NCBI GenBank assembly: GCA_040285825.1
Contig: JAUPSS010000011.1
Location: 628,159 to 692,158 of the forward strand
Source: Eukaryota sp. TZLM1-RC
Taxonomy: Eukaryota; Metamonada: BaSk clade
Length of the DNA stretch: 64,000 bases
Direction of reading: 5' to 3'
In this document: piece after piece, positions 31,062 to 40,804 of the stretch
Layout of the letters: each line of letters begins with the position of its first letter
Numbering within the stretch: position 1 is the stretch's first letter
Notes under the pieces: model-generated
Databases searched by the model: none
What the model saw: only the letters and a program-made list of their open reading frames with translations
Told to the model about the DNA's origin: nothing
Position numbers and translations under genes: made by a program

Positions 31062-32534
31062 TATTGCAGATATAGTCTATAACAAAGGTATAAGTGTTCT
31101 TTTTACACCAATGTGGAGGGAGTGAGTTTTTTGAGAAGTGGAAGATTTTGGTGTTGGGGATAAATTTGAATTTTTTTATTAAATTTCGAAATAGAATTAT
31201 TTCTTAAACAACTAAGCCTCCACTTCCTCAAAAACTGCCTCTGCAACATCGAAATAATTTCTTAACGATATGTAAATCGACCAAAAGAGGACAGCGAATG
31301 TACAATTAATTTCACCATTTTCTCATAAATTGAAAACACAATTTAATTTTGCAATAAAAATGACTTCCCCGCTTTGAAAATTTTTGAAGACGTGACCACA
31401 AAAGAAAATTGCACTTTCATTTTTGGTAACACATCATCAGATTTTTAGTCCAAAAAGTTTAAATAATTCCCCCAAATAAACTCTAATTCAATACTAGAAT
31501 TATTCCGACTCCTAATTACCGCCACATCATATCACGTCATCATATCACGTCAATCATTATCGGTTCTCTAATGACATTGTTTATAGCATTGCTTTTGAGC
31601 ATCATAAGATTTGTCTTCAACAATTTCCAGTAGTTCACCATTTCTAATGAACTAAATCAATATATCTGAAAGAAAAACTACAAGAGCTTTTTTCTTTGAG
31701 ATGAGGAAAAATCTTAGGAGGAATAATCCATTTTTTTATATAAAAATAACAGTTTTTTTTACTTTTTTTTTATTCAAACGAAGTTATTAAAAACTAAAAA
31801 TCAATTTCCTCAAACTCCAAATTCACCATTGGAAATTTACTCGGAGCATTTTCTTCACAAAATCTTTCTAGTGATAACTACGGGCTAGAAACAAGGCTAT
31901 GCATTCCTTTAAAAATAGAAAACACAATTCTGTTTTGTCAAACGGTTCGGTCAAATATTCTTCCAGTTCTATTTTCGACAACAGATGAAAAATCGTCTAT
32001 AAAAGATAAGATAATGCAGTTTTACCCAAGGTTCCAAATAAAGAAAAAGCAAAAGGACAAAGAAGGTATTGAGTATGTGAGTTGGAGTTCAAATTATTGA
32101 TCTTTTCAGCATATTTGATAATTTTCGCTTCTTTAGGTCTACGTAAAGGTGTATTAAAAGATGGTAGCAGTACTTTATTTGAACTGTTTGATACATCAGT
32201 AGATCTGACGTCAATAATGATCGTTGATCATGATAATAAAACTTTAACTTCACAAAAACTTATGCAATCAAATTTGGCAATGGTATTGATTCCCTATGAA
32301 TTGTTAAATACTCAATCTATTTTGTCAAGAAGTTGTTCCTAATCGAATAAATTCACCAGATTTATCATAATTTATTGTTAAAACAGAACCTTGTCACGTC
32401 ATCATTGTTGTCCAAGAGTTTCAAATGATACTCTCCAAATTAATCTTATTAGGATATCTGAAATTTAGAGAAATATCTTATTAGCGAATGATGTTGATTA
32501 TTTAGTCCGACTTCATTTTGCTACTTGGTCAGGA
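31062..32534. other. Divergent intergenic region
   Basis: 1.47 kb between two divergent genes, so it should hold both promoters. A plus-strand ORF at 32082-32342 begins with TTG and has a hydrophobic start (LLIFSAYLIIFASLGL), but no family or ATG supports it. AT-rich with T and A runs near 31730-31790. Near-duplicate ATCACGTCATCATATCACG sits at about 31538-31556. Confidence 0.4.
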
Positions 32535-34508
32535 ATGAGGACAGCAGGGAAAGTGGCAGCGTCCCTTCTTACCGGGACTGTGGTTTTAGCTGGAGGAGTT
32601 GCTCTCTACCGTAAATTCGTTTCATCTAGCATTGATGTTTCAGATGATCTCTGTTTTCAATCTCTTCATAATGATCTCCCATGTTTACTCGATCTTCTAA
32701 ATCATCGATCTTTAAGAAAACGCATAGTAGCAACAAAATTTCTGTCCAAGCTTTCCAACACAGAGTACATGACGAAGTTAATATCAAGTCCCACCTTCGT
32801 AGGTTACATTCCTACTTTGTTGTCTGATTCATCAACATGCAGTGACTTCTTCAACTTCACCACAAGGGTTCTCTCAACCACCGCGCCCCCTGAACCTTTT
32901 CTGTCGTCTATAATTTCCAACTTTCATCATTTTCTCCTCCGTTCTCGTTCAATAGACAAGGCGTCCCTGCTTCTCTTAGACCTAACACGTTCTTCTGAAG
33001 GCATATGTCGTAGTGTGATGAGTAATTCATGCCTGATTGACGTCATTTATCTCTGCATTCTTGACCCTGAGCCATCTGACACTTGTAAACATAATTTGGT
33101 TTACATTCTTGTTTTGTTGAGTAATGTGAAAGATTTTAGTAAACTTTTATGTAATAAGGACATTTTATTTTTCTTGACTACCACAGAGTCAAGTTTTCAC
33201 TTACCGACATGTTCTCTTTTAGCAAATCTTAGTAGATGTCAAGAAAATCATCAAGTTTTGATTAATTTTCTCGGATTCATTTCTCGGTTGATTAATTCTT
33301 CACTTGAAGAAAATCGTTTTGGTGAAAGCTTTTCAGAATGTTTACGAAGTTTAGCCAGTCTTTCTGTTTCTGATCAAGTCGTAGAGTTTCTTAAACAAAG
33401 TGATCTGATAAAGACTTTGATTAATGTCTCTACATCAATTTCTCCTAATCATTCGTATGATCTTTTATGGTGTTTTTGGATCTTTGCTAATTTTTGCAGA
33501 ACATTAGAATTGAGTCAACTCTTAATTAAACTAAACATTATTAATTTTTCGTTAAACATACTGGGCGGGATTGATGAGCTCAAGAGAAGTACTTTTTCTA
33601 TTAACAAGTTGAATCCATTTTTGAAGTTACAGATAGGTAGATCATTTGGTAATATTGTTGAAGTTTTTGGCGACAAGCTCTCAAAAGATAATTTTTCTCA
33701 ATCACTGTTGATCGTCCGAAGTCTTTTGACGTCAACAACTGACAGGGTTAGAAACCAAGCATTCATTATTGTCGAACATTTACTTTCCATAAATTGCTAT
33801 AAGGAAAGAGTCAGAGAGTTTCTTTCAATCAATTCTCCATTGTTGATCTTTATTGATCGAACCACTGCTTCTAGTGCTATCAAGTCTCGAATTCAGCATC
33901 TTGGTGTCAATTCTACTGGTAACGATTCTTTTGAAATTCCCTTTCCCTTAAAAACTGGCTACACTTGGCATTGTATCTTTAATGAACCTTTACCAATATA
34001 TTTACCCATTCCAATGAATTATTACTATGCTATTGATCAAGATAGTTCATCAAATACTATTTATCTTTCCAAAAGTCCCATATCTAATACAAGATTTATT
34101 GAATGTGGCATTTCTATTTCATTTTTAATGGGGGTTTCTTCATTTGAAACAACACCTTCAGAACTAGGATTTCAATTTGTTTCCCGCTTTGTTGCTGGGG
34201 TTGAAGGTCGTTCTGATGTAGAATTGAGCAATGAAGTCACTAGCTCAAAATTTAGATGTTTTCAAACTTTTTCTGCGGTGATTACTGATCTTGAATCAAA
34301 GTACACAACAGAAGTAACTCAATCTCAAATAGATACGCCTATTGACAAAATTGAAGGTAAAAGGTTCATAAAGAATTTTGTAGTTTGTTTAGACAAAACT
34401 GATTTCTTGATTGTCTTCAATACACAAAGCTCACAAGACAATTGGAGTGAAGTTTTGCAAATAGAGCAGTTCATTTTGAATAGAATTCTTTTAGATGGTT
34501 TTGTTTGA
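32535..34508 (+). CDS. Membrane-anchored ARM/HEAT-like protein with possible Mog1/PsbP-like C-terminal domain
   Basis: 657 aa, ATG start, no intron. Residues about 8-26 (VAASLLTGTVVLAGGVALY) form a single N-terminal TM anchor of the signal-anchor type. Residues about 40-450 are helical repeats of ARM/HEAT character (LLDLLNHRSLRKRIVATKFL, SLLANLSRCQENHQVLINFL). From about residue 470 the composition changes to beta strands with IYLPIPMNYYYAIDQD and the spaced strands TIYLSKSPISN and IECGISISFLMGV, ending in FVVCLDKTDFLIVF. This pattern is reminiscent of Mog1/PsbP alpha-beta sandwich domains, a tentative reading. Membrane location (ER or mitochondrial outer membrane) is inferred from the anchor only. 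Convergent with the next gene, 91 bp between stops. Confidence 0.8.
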   Translation: MRTAGKVAASLLTGTVVLAGGVALYRKFVSSSIDVSDDLCFQSLHNDLPCLLDLLNHRSLRKRIVATKFLSKLSNTEYMTKLISSPTFVGYIPTLLSDSSTCSDFFNFTTRVLSTTAPPEPFLSSIISNFHHFLLRSRSIDKASLLLLDLTRSSEGICRSVMSNSCLIDVIYLCILDPEPSDTCKHNLVYILVLLSNVKDFSKLLCNKDILFFLTTTESSFHLPTCSLLANLSRCQENHQVLINFLGFISRLINSSLEENRFGESFSECLRSLASLSVSDQVVEFLKQSDLIKTLINVSTSISPNHSYDLLWCFWIFANFCRTLELSQLLIKLNIINFSLNILGGIDELKRSTFSINKLNPFLKLQIGRSFGNIVEVFGDKLSKDNFSQSLLIVRSLLTSTTDRVRNQAFIIVEHLLSINCYKERVREFLSINSPLLIFIDRTTASSAIKSRIQHLGVNSTGNDSFEIPFPLKTGYTWHCIFNEPLPIYLPIPMNYYYAIDQDSSSNTIYLSKSPISNTRFIECGISISFLMGVSSFETTPSELGFQFVSRFVAGVEGRSDVELSNEVTSSKFRCFQTFSAVITDLESKYTTEVTQSQIDTPIDKIEGKRFIKNFVVCLDKTDFLIVFNTQSSQDNWSEVLQIEQFILNRILLDGFV

Positions 34509-34599
34509 GTCTTTGTAAATATTTTTCCCAATTTTTTGATCTTTCAATTATAAAATAATCAATTGATTTAAATTTATGGATTAATTACTTGAAAACTTA

Positions 34600-35286
34600 T
34601 CAATCACCTTTTGAATCAATCAAATGCCAGCAGAGACGAACTCTTTTTAGATCTTGAACTGTATATTTGTGGTTGAAATACAATAATAAAAAAACAAACA
34701 AGTGTTCAAATATTGGAAAAACAAAAGCTCGGTATTTTGAGAAAATAAATCTTTCCCCAACAAGAAAAAACCCGGCAAAAGGAAGAATTGTTGCGTACAA
34801 AAGCCAATTAGTAACCAGCCTTCCCCAACCACAGAGACTATCTTTACAATGTCGAATTCTTAAACTTGTCAGAAAGCAGCATGTTGAACTACAAACAAAG
34901 AACATAGCAGTAGTGATCAAATGAAGAGTGGTATTGTGTTCGATAGCAGCAAGAGCTCCCAGTGTAAAACCTAAAAACAAAGTCAAGAAAAAGTCTAGGG
35001 TTGATATCGAGAGACCGAAGAGTTTTCGAAAGGAACGTTGAGGAATGATATAGCAAGTGAAGTGAATTAGTGTGGTGAAGAACCAAAAAATTCCAGAAAT
35101 TGCTAAAAATAATGAAAAAATGAATCGTTCAATCAATCCACCATGTCCAATTGCACTTAAAGTGGATAATAATGGCAAACCTCTTTGAAACAATCTTGTT
35201 AATAGATGTGGCATAATGCAAGCAATGACTGAAGTGTAGATGGCTATTATACAGACATAGTGTGCACTAATGTAATTATTTGACAT
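34600..35286 (-). CDS. Frag1/DRAM/Sfk1-like polytopic membrane protein
   Basis: 228 aa with about six hydrophobic segments and a clear ATG. After TM1 comes the loop LSTLSAIGHGGLIERFIFSL, which matches in position the 'P-x-I-S-x-x-G...P-E-x-x-I/F' loop of this family. A later IEHNTTLHLITTAMFF segment matches the conserved His-containing TM region. Family members include DRAM (lysosomal, autophagy), PGAP2/Frag1 (GPI-anchor remodelling in the Golgi) and yeast Sfk1 (plasma membrane). I cannot assign which. Residues about 7-29, 52-78, 90-112, 118-140, 157-178 and 187-206 are the membrane spans. It is divergent from the kinase gene (366 bp between starts). Confidence 0.55.
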   Translation of the reverse strand: MSNNYISAHYVCIIAIYTSVIACIMPHLLTRLFQRGLPLLSTLSAIGHGGLIERFIFSLFLAISGIFWFFTTLIHFTCYIIPQRSFRKLFGLSISTLDFFLTLFLGFTLGALAAIEHNTTLHLITTAMFFVCSSTCCFLTSLRIRHCKDSLCGWGRLVTNWLLYATILPFAGFFLVGERFIFSKYRAFVFPIFEHLFVFLLLYFNHKYTVQDLKRVRLCWHLIDSKGD

Positions 35287-35652
35287 GACAAGAAGAACGA
35301 ACGAGAGAAAGGACAGCTGAAATGATACTTTTTGTTGAAGGTTAGTAGATCAGTAGTAACAGCGATTTCAGTTGTCATGACTTGATTTAACCAAATCACT
35401 TCATATGGTTGAAAGGGTAGACAAACTTGGTAATTGAAACAGGTTAAAAAATAGAACATACACATGAACAGCCAGGTTCACCTACATCAATGTCAATTGA
35501 AAAGACTAATAGTGTCTTGGTAGTTGAACTAAACCAATAAGGAGGGACATGAAACCTGTAATGACATCTGTTGCTCTTTATTTTGTAAACATTTTAGTTT
35601 GAGATTAAAAAATAAAATAGCAATAACATTTATTCCTCCTTGATTCTCCTCC
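35287..35652. promoter_or_regulatory. Bidirectional promoter region
   Basis: 366 bp between divergent starts must serve both the Frag1/DRAM-like gene and the kinase gene. The kinase ATG follows a pyrimidine-rich leader (TTCCTCCTTGATTCTCCTCC), similar in style to the leaders of the acid phosphatase (14375-14394) and the first Fanzor (3640-3655). No defined motif can be proven. Confidence 0.3.
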
Positions 35653-38600
35653 ATGAACTCTTCGCTTCCAGATCTCTGTTCTCAGGTACGTTGTTTGTGC
35701 CATGAATTGTGGAAAACCTCGTCACCATCTAGAGCTGATTTTGATTACACTACAACTACTCCACTACGATTTAATTCTTTAGCCCAACTACAAACTCCCC
35801 CGTTCAGCAGAAGCCCTTCTAAAGCCACTCTGAGTCGTTACAACTCTCGTTCATCTTTCAAATCTTCACAACCTCATGCCTACATCCCAGTCAACAGTGC
35901 CAGCGTTTCTTGTCCTCAACGTGATACACATCTCTCTATAGGTCTTAATGAAACCAACAGTTCTCCTATCATTTTATCTTCTGCATTGAATTCTTCTATT
36001 GTACCATCTTTACGTATTAAATCCAAACCCCCGTCGAACCCTCTACTGAGAAACAAAAGAAGATTTATCAAAAGCTCAATGAACGAAAATGACTGTTTGA
36101 ATTTGTTTTCTTGCTTGGCTTCTGAATCCAGCTTTTCTATGATTTCAAGGAACTTTTACCTAAGAGCAGGTTGCGAAGAAGTAAAGACTCCTAGAGAGGG
36201 AGAAGGTGGATCTAGTGATGAATTGTCTAGCGATTTCAGTAACCTAAAACTTGATTACGATCATTTTTCTCTTTTTGATTTCGAGCTTTATTCAAACTTT
36301 AGCATTCCCAAACTATTATTTGATTTAGTGTTAGACCTCAAACAATCACTTTATGATAATCAATCAAATTTTGATTGGTTCGATCTTTCTGTCATCAATT
36401 CCCTCACTGATATAGCAATTTCGCTTGTTTTGTTTTTTTTATTGAAAAAATTAGACTATTCGTACTTGATGGATTTTGTTGATGCCCTTTCTTTTTTTAC
36501 TCGGTTTGGGTCATTACGAGTAGCATTAACGGAAAGAATTGTTTTTAGTTTTCATCTATTCAATGAAAAAATTCAAATGTTTAGTTGTTTGGTGCTTTTA
36601 TTGTTTTTTGAGTCGCCGTTTTCCGTCAATATTAAGATTTTAACTTTGGGTAAAAATTTCAAGAGGTCTGCTTTGATTGATCTATTTATACTAATCTTAT
36701 TCAGAAATGAAAATTTAAAAAATTCGGACTATTTGAATCTTGTTGGTGATTTTTTTGGCGGTTCTGAATTTCTTATAAAGTTTTCCACTGAAATTTTGTT
36801 AGAAAAACATTCATTTTTCAGCCAACTCAATTCAATTATGGATCATTTTAGAACAGACTTCTGGACGTTGGTCAAACAAAGTTTTTGGTTTTTGATTGAT
36901 GTATCCTATCATTCAGTCCAGAATTCTGAAGATCGACCTTCTCTCTGTGATCTTTTGACCTTTATTTTCAAAACTGACAGCATTACTTGCAAATCCAAGA
37001 AAATTGAACTTTTAGGATTGATGTCGATGAATTTTCTTCAGGTAACAACTCAGTCCCAGTTGCTTTTATACCAAATTTGTAAGGATTTTGCCAAAGATTT
37101 AACAAAAGACCCAATTTCAGATCAGGTTACCATTTCCTTCTTTATGCATTTGTCCCAGGCGGTGTTGCTGAATCGTCAGTTGTTTTCAGAGTTCTTGAGA
37201 CTGTTAGCAAATTCCGGATTAATTTCTGTAATTTTGGTTTCCTTAATGAATCTAACTGCTACATCAATCAATCAATCTTCAGTTTCCTTCAATAAGAGTG
37301 AGAGTGATTCTTTCGACGAAGAGCACTCTTTTGCTGATTATTACGATTATTGTTCTTCTTCAGATGGGATTCCATTCAGTCCGCCTGAAACTCCCCCAGA
37401 TATAGTAAACAAGCTCAGACTTGGAAGTGATCCAGAAATCAATCATTTTGATCTTAATGACGTTACTTCTGAGGTCATTATTGAACCTGTTCCTAAGCAT
37501 GATTCCACATTAACGTGTTTTGCCCTTCTTTTAGTTTTTGCAATAGATTTTGATTTCAATCTTTCAGTTTTTGATTTGGCATTTTGCTATCTATATAATC
37601 TTGAACAGAAGTTTCATTGTCAACTAAGACAGATTGTCAGCAGCTTATCTTTAGATTATTCGAAAAGAACTTTCTTGTTAAAGTTCATTTCACAAAAGCG
37701 AAACTTGTTCTTGACAAAGTCCTGGCTTAGCAGCGGTACTTTTGGTCGAGTTTCTGAGGTGATTGGTTACAATTTGTTTCAAAATAATGTAGTTGTGAAG
37801 GAAATTAGTTGGGATGCTAAAGGTTTAGATCTTTCAAGTTCTCTGAGTGAGATTTTTTTACAGTCGCTTGTCTATAAAAAGAGTAAAGTTCCAGTAACTT
37901 CCAGAATTTACAATTTTGGTTTTGATCAACATGGTATCTGGATATTGATGGAAAAAGGAATATCTCTAGATTGTTTTAGAAAGAGTCTTGGGTTCTCCAT
38001 CGATGACGTTACATCTCAATCTTTTTTGACTTTCACTTTTGACTTTTTCAGAAAACTGGCAGTTGTTCTGAAGACTTTGGATAGTTTAAGCATTGCACAT
38101 TGCGATGTCAAACTTTCCAACATTCTGGTACTTCCTAATTCTCAATCATATGACGTTATTTTGATTGATTTTGGGGAGGCTAGGTTAGAGACTCACAGTC
38201 CCTCATTAGATAGAACTTTACCCACTGATAGAGAACGTGGAACACAGTACATAAAGGGACCAGAAGTCATGAGAAGTCAAGGTGTTCAACGACAGTCAAT
38301 CACGTTTTCTACCGACGTTTGGGCTTTTGGCATTGCTTTAATTGAATTTGTCACAGGCAGACCCCCTGAAATTGATCATTCTCAAGACATTGGTAAAAAT
38401 CGAGTGAAATTCAATGAATTTTTTCCATCAGGTACTCCCAACCAAATTATTAGTCTTGCTGATTTTGTTTTGCATTCAAATCCACATCACCGACCTCATC
38501 CAAATCAAATTGTTGAATTTATTGATAACTTAAACATCCCACCTGTTGAATTTAATCCGTGCGTTCTAAACCAAAAAGATTTAGTTCTAGATTCAACGGA

Positions 38601-39063
38601 GAAAAATGGTTTAAGGCTTGATTGTTGTTCCTTCTGTAAGTGTCAAGTAATCAATGTTTGCAAACAAAAGTTGACTGTGACAGTTTCCTCACTTGGTACT
38701 TTGCATTTGGTGCAAAATTCTTCTATTTTGTTCTATACTGCAGATGTTGATGACGTTTGTTGTAATACTTTTCCGTCAATGTTTAAACTTAATTCGATTG
38801 AAGATTTTTCCACCGTTGATATGGATAAGGTTAGTGCTGACCTTGAATTATTGGACAGTTTTTTGTTAGGCAATCCTTCGTCTTCATTTTGCTTTTTATC
38901 ACCTGAAGGGACGGGTTTTTCTGTTTTCTTCTCTATTTACTGTCTTCTAAAGCTTGGCTATTGTGACAACATTGGGGATATGCTTGAAGAAATGTCCCGC
39001 CATAAACCTTGCCTAACGTTGTATCAAATTCCAAATACTCTTTTAAGCATTTTGGTTAATTAA
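35653..39063 (+). CDS. Large protein kinase with helical N-terminus and degenerate phosphatase-like C-terminus
   Basis: 1136 aa, intronless. Residues about 45-75 are Ser-rich (RSPSKATLSRYNSRSSFKS); about 150-650 are Phe/Leu-rich helices, solenoid-like. The kinase domain runs from about 685 to 960: Gly loop SSGTFGRVSEV, VVVKEISW (Lys), SEIF (candidate C-helix Glu), IAHCDVKLSNILVL (catalytic Asp; Arg of HRD is Cys, so non-RD), DFGEAR, GTQYIKGPEVM, STDVWAFGIALIEF. All residues needed for catalysis are present; Ser/Thr specificity is suggested by DVKLSN. Residues about 1000-1136 resemble a dual-specificity phosphatase, but the CX5R loop reads SPEGTGFS, with no Cys or Arg, so it would be a pseudophosphatase. 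Part of the gene (35997-36751) is copied at 1096-1850. Confidence 0.88.
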   Translation: MNSSLPDLCSQVRCLCHELWKTSSPSRADFDYTTTTPLRFNSLAQLQTPPFSRSPSKATLSRYNSRSSFKSSQPHAYIPVNSASVSCPQRDTHLSIGLNETNSSPIILSSALNSSIVPSLRIKSKPPSNPLLRNKRRFIKSSMNENDCLNLFSCLASESSFSMISRNFYLRAGCEEVKTPREGEGGSSDELSSDFSNLKLDYDHFSLFDFELYSNFSIPKLLFDLVLDLKQSLYDNQSNFDWFDLSVINSLTDIAISLVLFFLLKKLDYSYLMDFVDALSFFTRFGSLRVALTERIVFSFHLFNEKIQMFSCLVLLLFFESPFSVNIKILTLGKNFKRSALIDLFILILFRNENLKNSDYLNLVGDFFGGSEFLIKFSTEILLEKHSFFSQLNSIMDHFRTDFWTLVKQSFWFLIDVSYHSVQNSEDRPSLCDLLTFIFKTDSITCKSKKIELLGLMSMNFLQVTTQSQLLLYQICKDFAKDLTKDPISDQVTISFFMHLSQAVLLNRQLFSEFLRLLANSGLISVILVSLMNLTATSINQSSVSFNKSESDSFDEEHSFADYYDYCSSSDGIPFSPPETPPDIVNKLRLGSDPEINHFDLNDVTSEVIIEPVPKHDSTLTCFALLLVFAIDFDFNLSVFDLAFCYLYNLEQKFHCQLRQIVSSLSLDYSKRTFLLKFISQKRNLFLTKSWLSSGTFGRVSEVIGYNLFQNNVVVKEISWDAKGLDLSSSLSEIFLQSLVYKKSKVPVTSRIYNFGFDQHGIWILMEKGISLDCFRKSLGFSIDDVTSQSFLTFTFDFFRKLAVVLKTLDSLSIAHCDVKLSNILVLPNSQSYDVILIDFGEARLETHSPSLDRTLPTDRERGTQYIKGPEVMRSQGVQRQSITFSTDVWAFGIALIEFVTGRPPEIDHSQDIGKNRVKFNEFFPSGTPNQIISLADFVLHSNPHHRPHPNQIVEFIDNLNIPPVEFNPCVLNQKDLVLDSTEKNGLRLDCCSFCKCQVINVCKQKLTVTVSSLGTLHLVQNSSILFYTADVDDVCCNTFPSMFKLNSIEDFSTVDMDKVSADLELLDSFLLGNPSSSFCFLSPEGTGFSVFFSIYCLLKLGYCDNIGDMLEEMSRHKPCLTLYQIPNTLLSILVN

Positions 39064-39340
39064 ATGTTGTTGTTTTATCAGTTGAGGTTTTCTGTGTCGT
39101 AGTCTGATATACAGAGGTTGATTTTGATTGTTCTGATTTTGTCTTATTTAATTGTATGGTGGTTCAAATTTAAAAGTTGACTTTGTAATATATTAATATT
39201 TCCAACACCAGTACTGTTTTATTTAATCCTCAGAAAATCAAATTATATATCAGTTAATTCTGTTTTTGAACATCTACGGAGATTTGGTTATTAAATTCCA
39301 TCAATTTCTTTTTGTGATATAAACCAACTATGACTAGCTT

Positions 39341-39660
39341 TTAGTCACCACACAGCCAGTAATCAAATACATCCAACATATTCAGACAACCCATTTCGTT
39401 ACTATTCCAATACTTTGCATTCATTACATCTCTATATTGGGACCGTTTGCGTCTTGATTTAAATTATTTATACAAACGGTTTTACATACAACAAAAACAA
39501 AAAACCCATAAGGCGCTTCCAGTGGTGATTTTCAGCACACTTTGGGTTTTTCTTTGCTCTTATCTTTGTTCCATATGCCTTTTCAATGAAGGCTCTTTGT
39601 GTTGGGATAGGTATGAGATTACTGAGTTTTTTACAACTCAAATCACTATTGCCCAACACA
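39341..39660 (-). mobile_element. Possible fifth Fanzor relic
   Basis: Minus-strand frame 39659-39468 reads GNSDLSCKKLSNLIPIPTQ, comparable in place and style to the GDYS..K...PT region before RuvC-II of the Fanzor at 9.4 kb. In another frame, YWNSNEMGCLNMLDVF ends at a TAA at 39341-39343 and resembles the RuvC-III/tail (WNRD..A.LNM). The catalytic Asp is not conserved (NSN), the zinc finger is not clear and no RuvC-I was found upstream. Spacing between the two blocks (about 90 codons) fits. Badly eroded; a chance resemblance cannot be excluded. Confidence 0.4.
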
Positions 39661-39791
39661 ACTTTGTCTTTACCACCTTATTTTGTCATGGAATTCTTGA
39701 CAAGTCTTGCTTAATCTACAGAGTAAAGAACAATTTGAGTAAGGTTTTATTATGTTAGTGAAATTATTTTTTTGGAAAAATGGACATTGTA

Positions 39792-39850
39792 TTGACATTG
39801 GTTTGCTAACTTAATTAATCCTGTTACTTTACATCAGGTTTCCTGTTTCA
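39792..39850 (+). repeat. LSU rRNA-like fragment outside the rDNA
   Basis: 39792-39821 is identical over 30 nt to LSU positions 59671-59700, and after a 13-nt insertion 39835-39850 is identical over 16 nt to 59705-59720. In the LSU the second block forms a perfect hairpin (GAAACAGG, TTT loop, CCTGTTTC). Here an alternative stem is possible between CTTAATCCTG-like and CAGGATTAAG sequences. Same strand as the LSU. Confidence 0.75.
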
Positions 39851-40804
39851 GGATTAAGGATATGGAGTGTATGATTTTAGTGTATGATGTCATGCCACAT
39901 TTACACTTATGGTCATGTCATTGCTTGGAGATTAATTACATCATTTGTCAATCTTTTGCAACATTTACATCAATCTATACAAGATTAATTGCCATTGAAA
40001 AAATCAAAACTGAGTGCGCATTTTACAATTCAAGCTTCCAAGTTCTTAAATAGTACCACTTGTCTTTCATGACATTTGGTGTGTATTCAAACAATGTTGG
40101 ATGAGGTCTTACAATGATAAACAAATATTGTTTTTTTAATCAACATAAATTCAATGTATATCCAAGAAACAATTTTAAAGCTAAAACTATGGGGCTCTTT
40201 TTTCCATTTGAAAAACTCCATTTATGAGGAAAAACTCGACACTTGACAACAAACCTTTAAATTGTAATTTACATATAAGTTGCTTCACACACCTTTGTAT
40301 GATATTGTTTCTTCACACTTCTTGTGAAAACGTGCCTATGCATATTTGATACAATGCAGGTTTTATACATGAGTGAATGATTCATGTCTTCTGCTGTAAT
40401 AGCAATCCTGAAGACAATGGTGTAAGCAGTAAAGATGATGTATGTATTGAAAAGAATAATATACAGGAAAAGTGTATTACGAAAGAATCTACATCAAGAA
40501 AAGCGTACAGCGGTGTAGACATCAAGCCAATCAATGAACAATTGACATCAAAAGATTGATTGAGTCAAACGAAACCCTTGAGAGACCCTATAGGTACAAA
40601 GGTTTGCGGTATACAAATGTAGAATGCGCTAGGCAAGTCTGCTGTGGAAGAAATCGTATTGTCTACTTTTGTACCTCCAATAATCATGACACTAAGGATA
40701 TGTAGTGTTTGATGTTACTTACTCATCTTAAAGTTGAGTAACCAAAGAAGAAAGACCACAGAATGTCGCTCAGGCTGGAAAACAAGATTTTTGGTGTGGT
40801 TCCA
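39851..40804. other. Intergenic region before the rDNA spacer array
   Basis: Also covers the transition from single-copy DNA to rDNA repeats. Only short ORFs without family features (for example 40377-40559) are present; no RNA gene recognised. Confidence 0.4.

Noticed and set aside
32082-32342. Plus-strand ORF with hydrophobic start
   Set aside because: It starts with TTG, has no family signal, and sits in a divergent promoter region.
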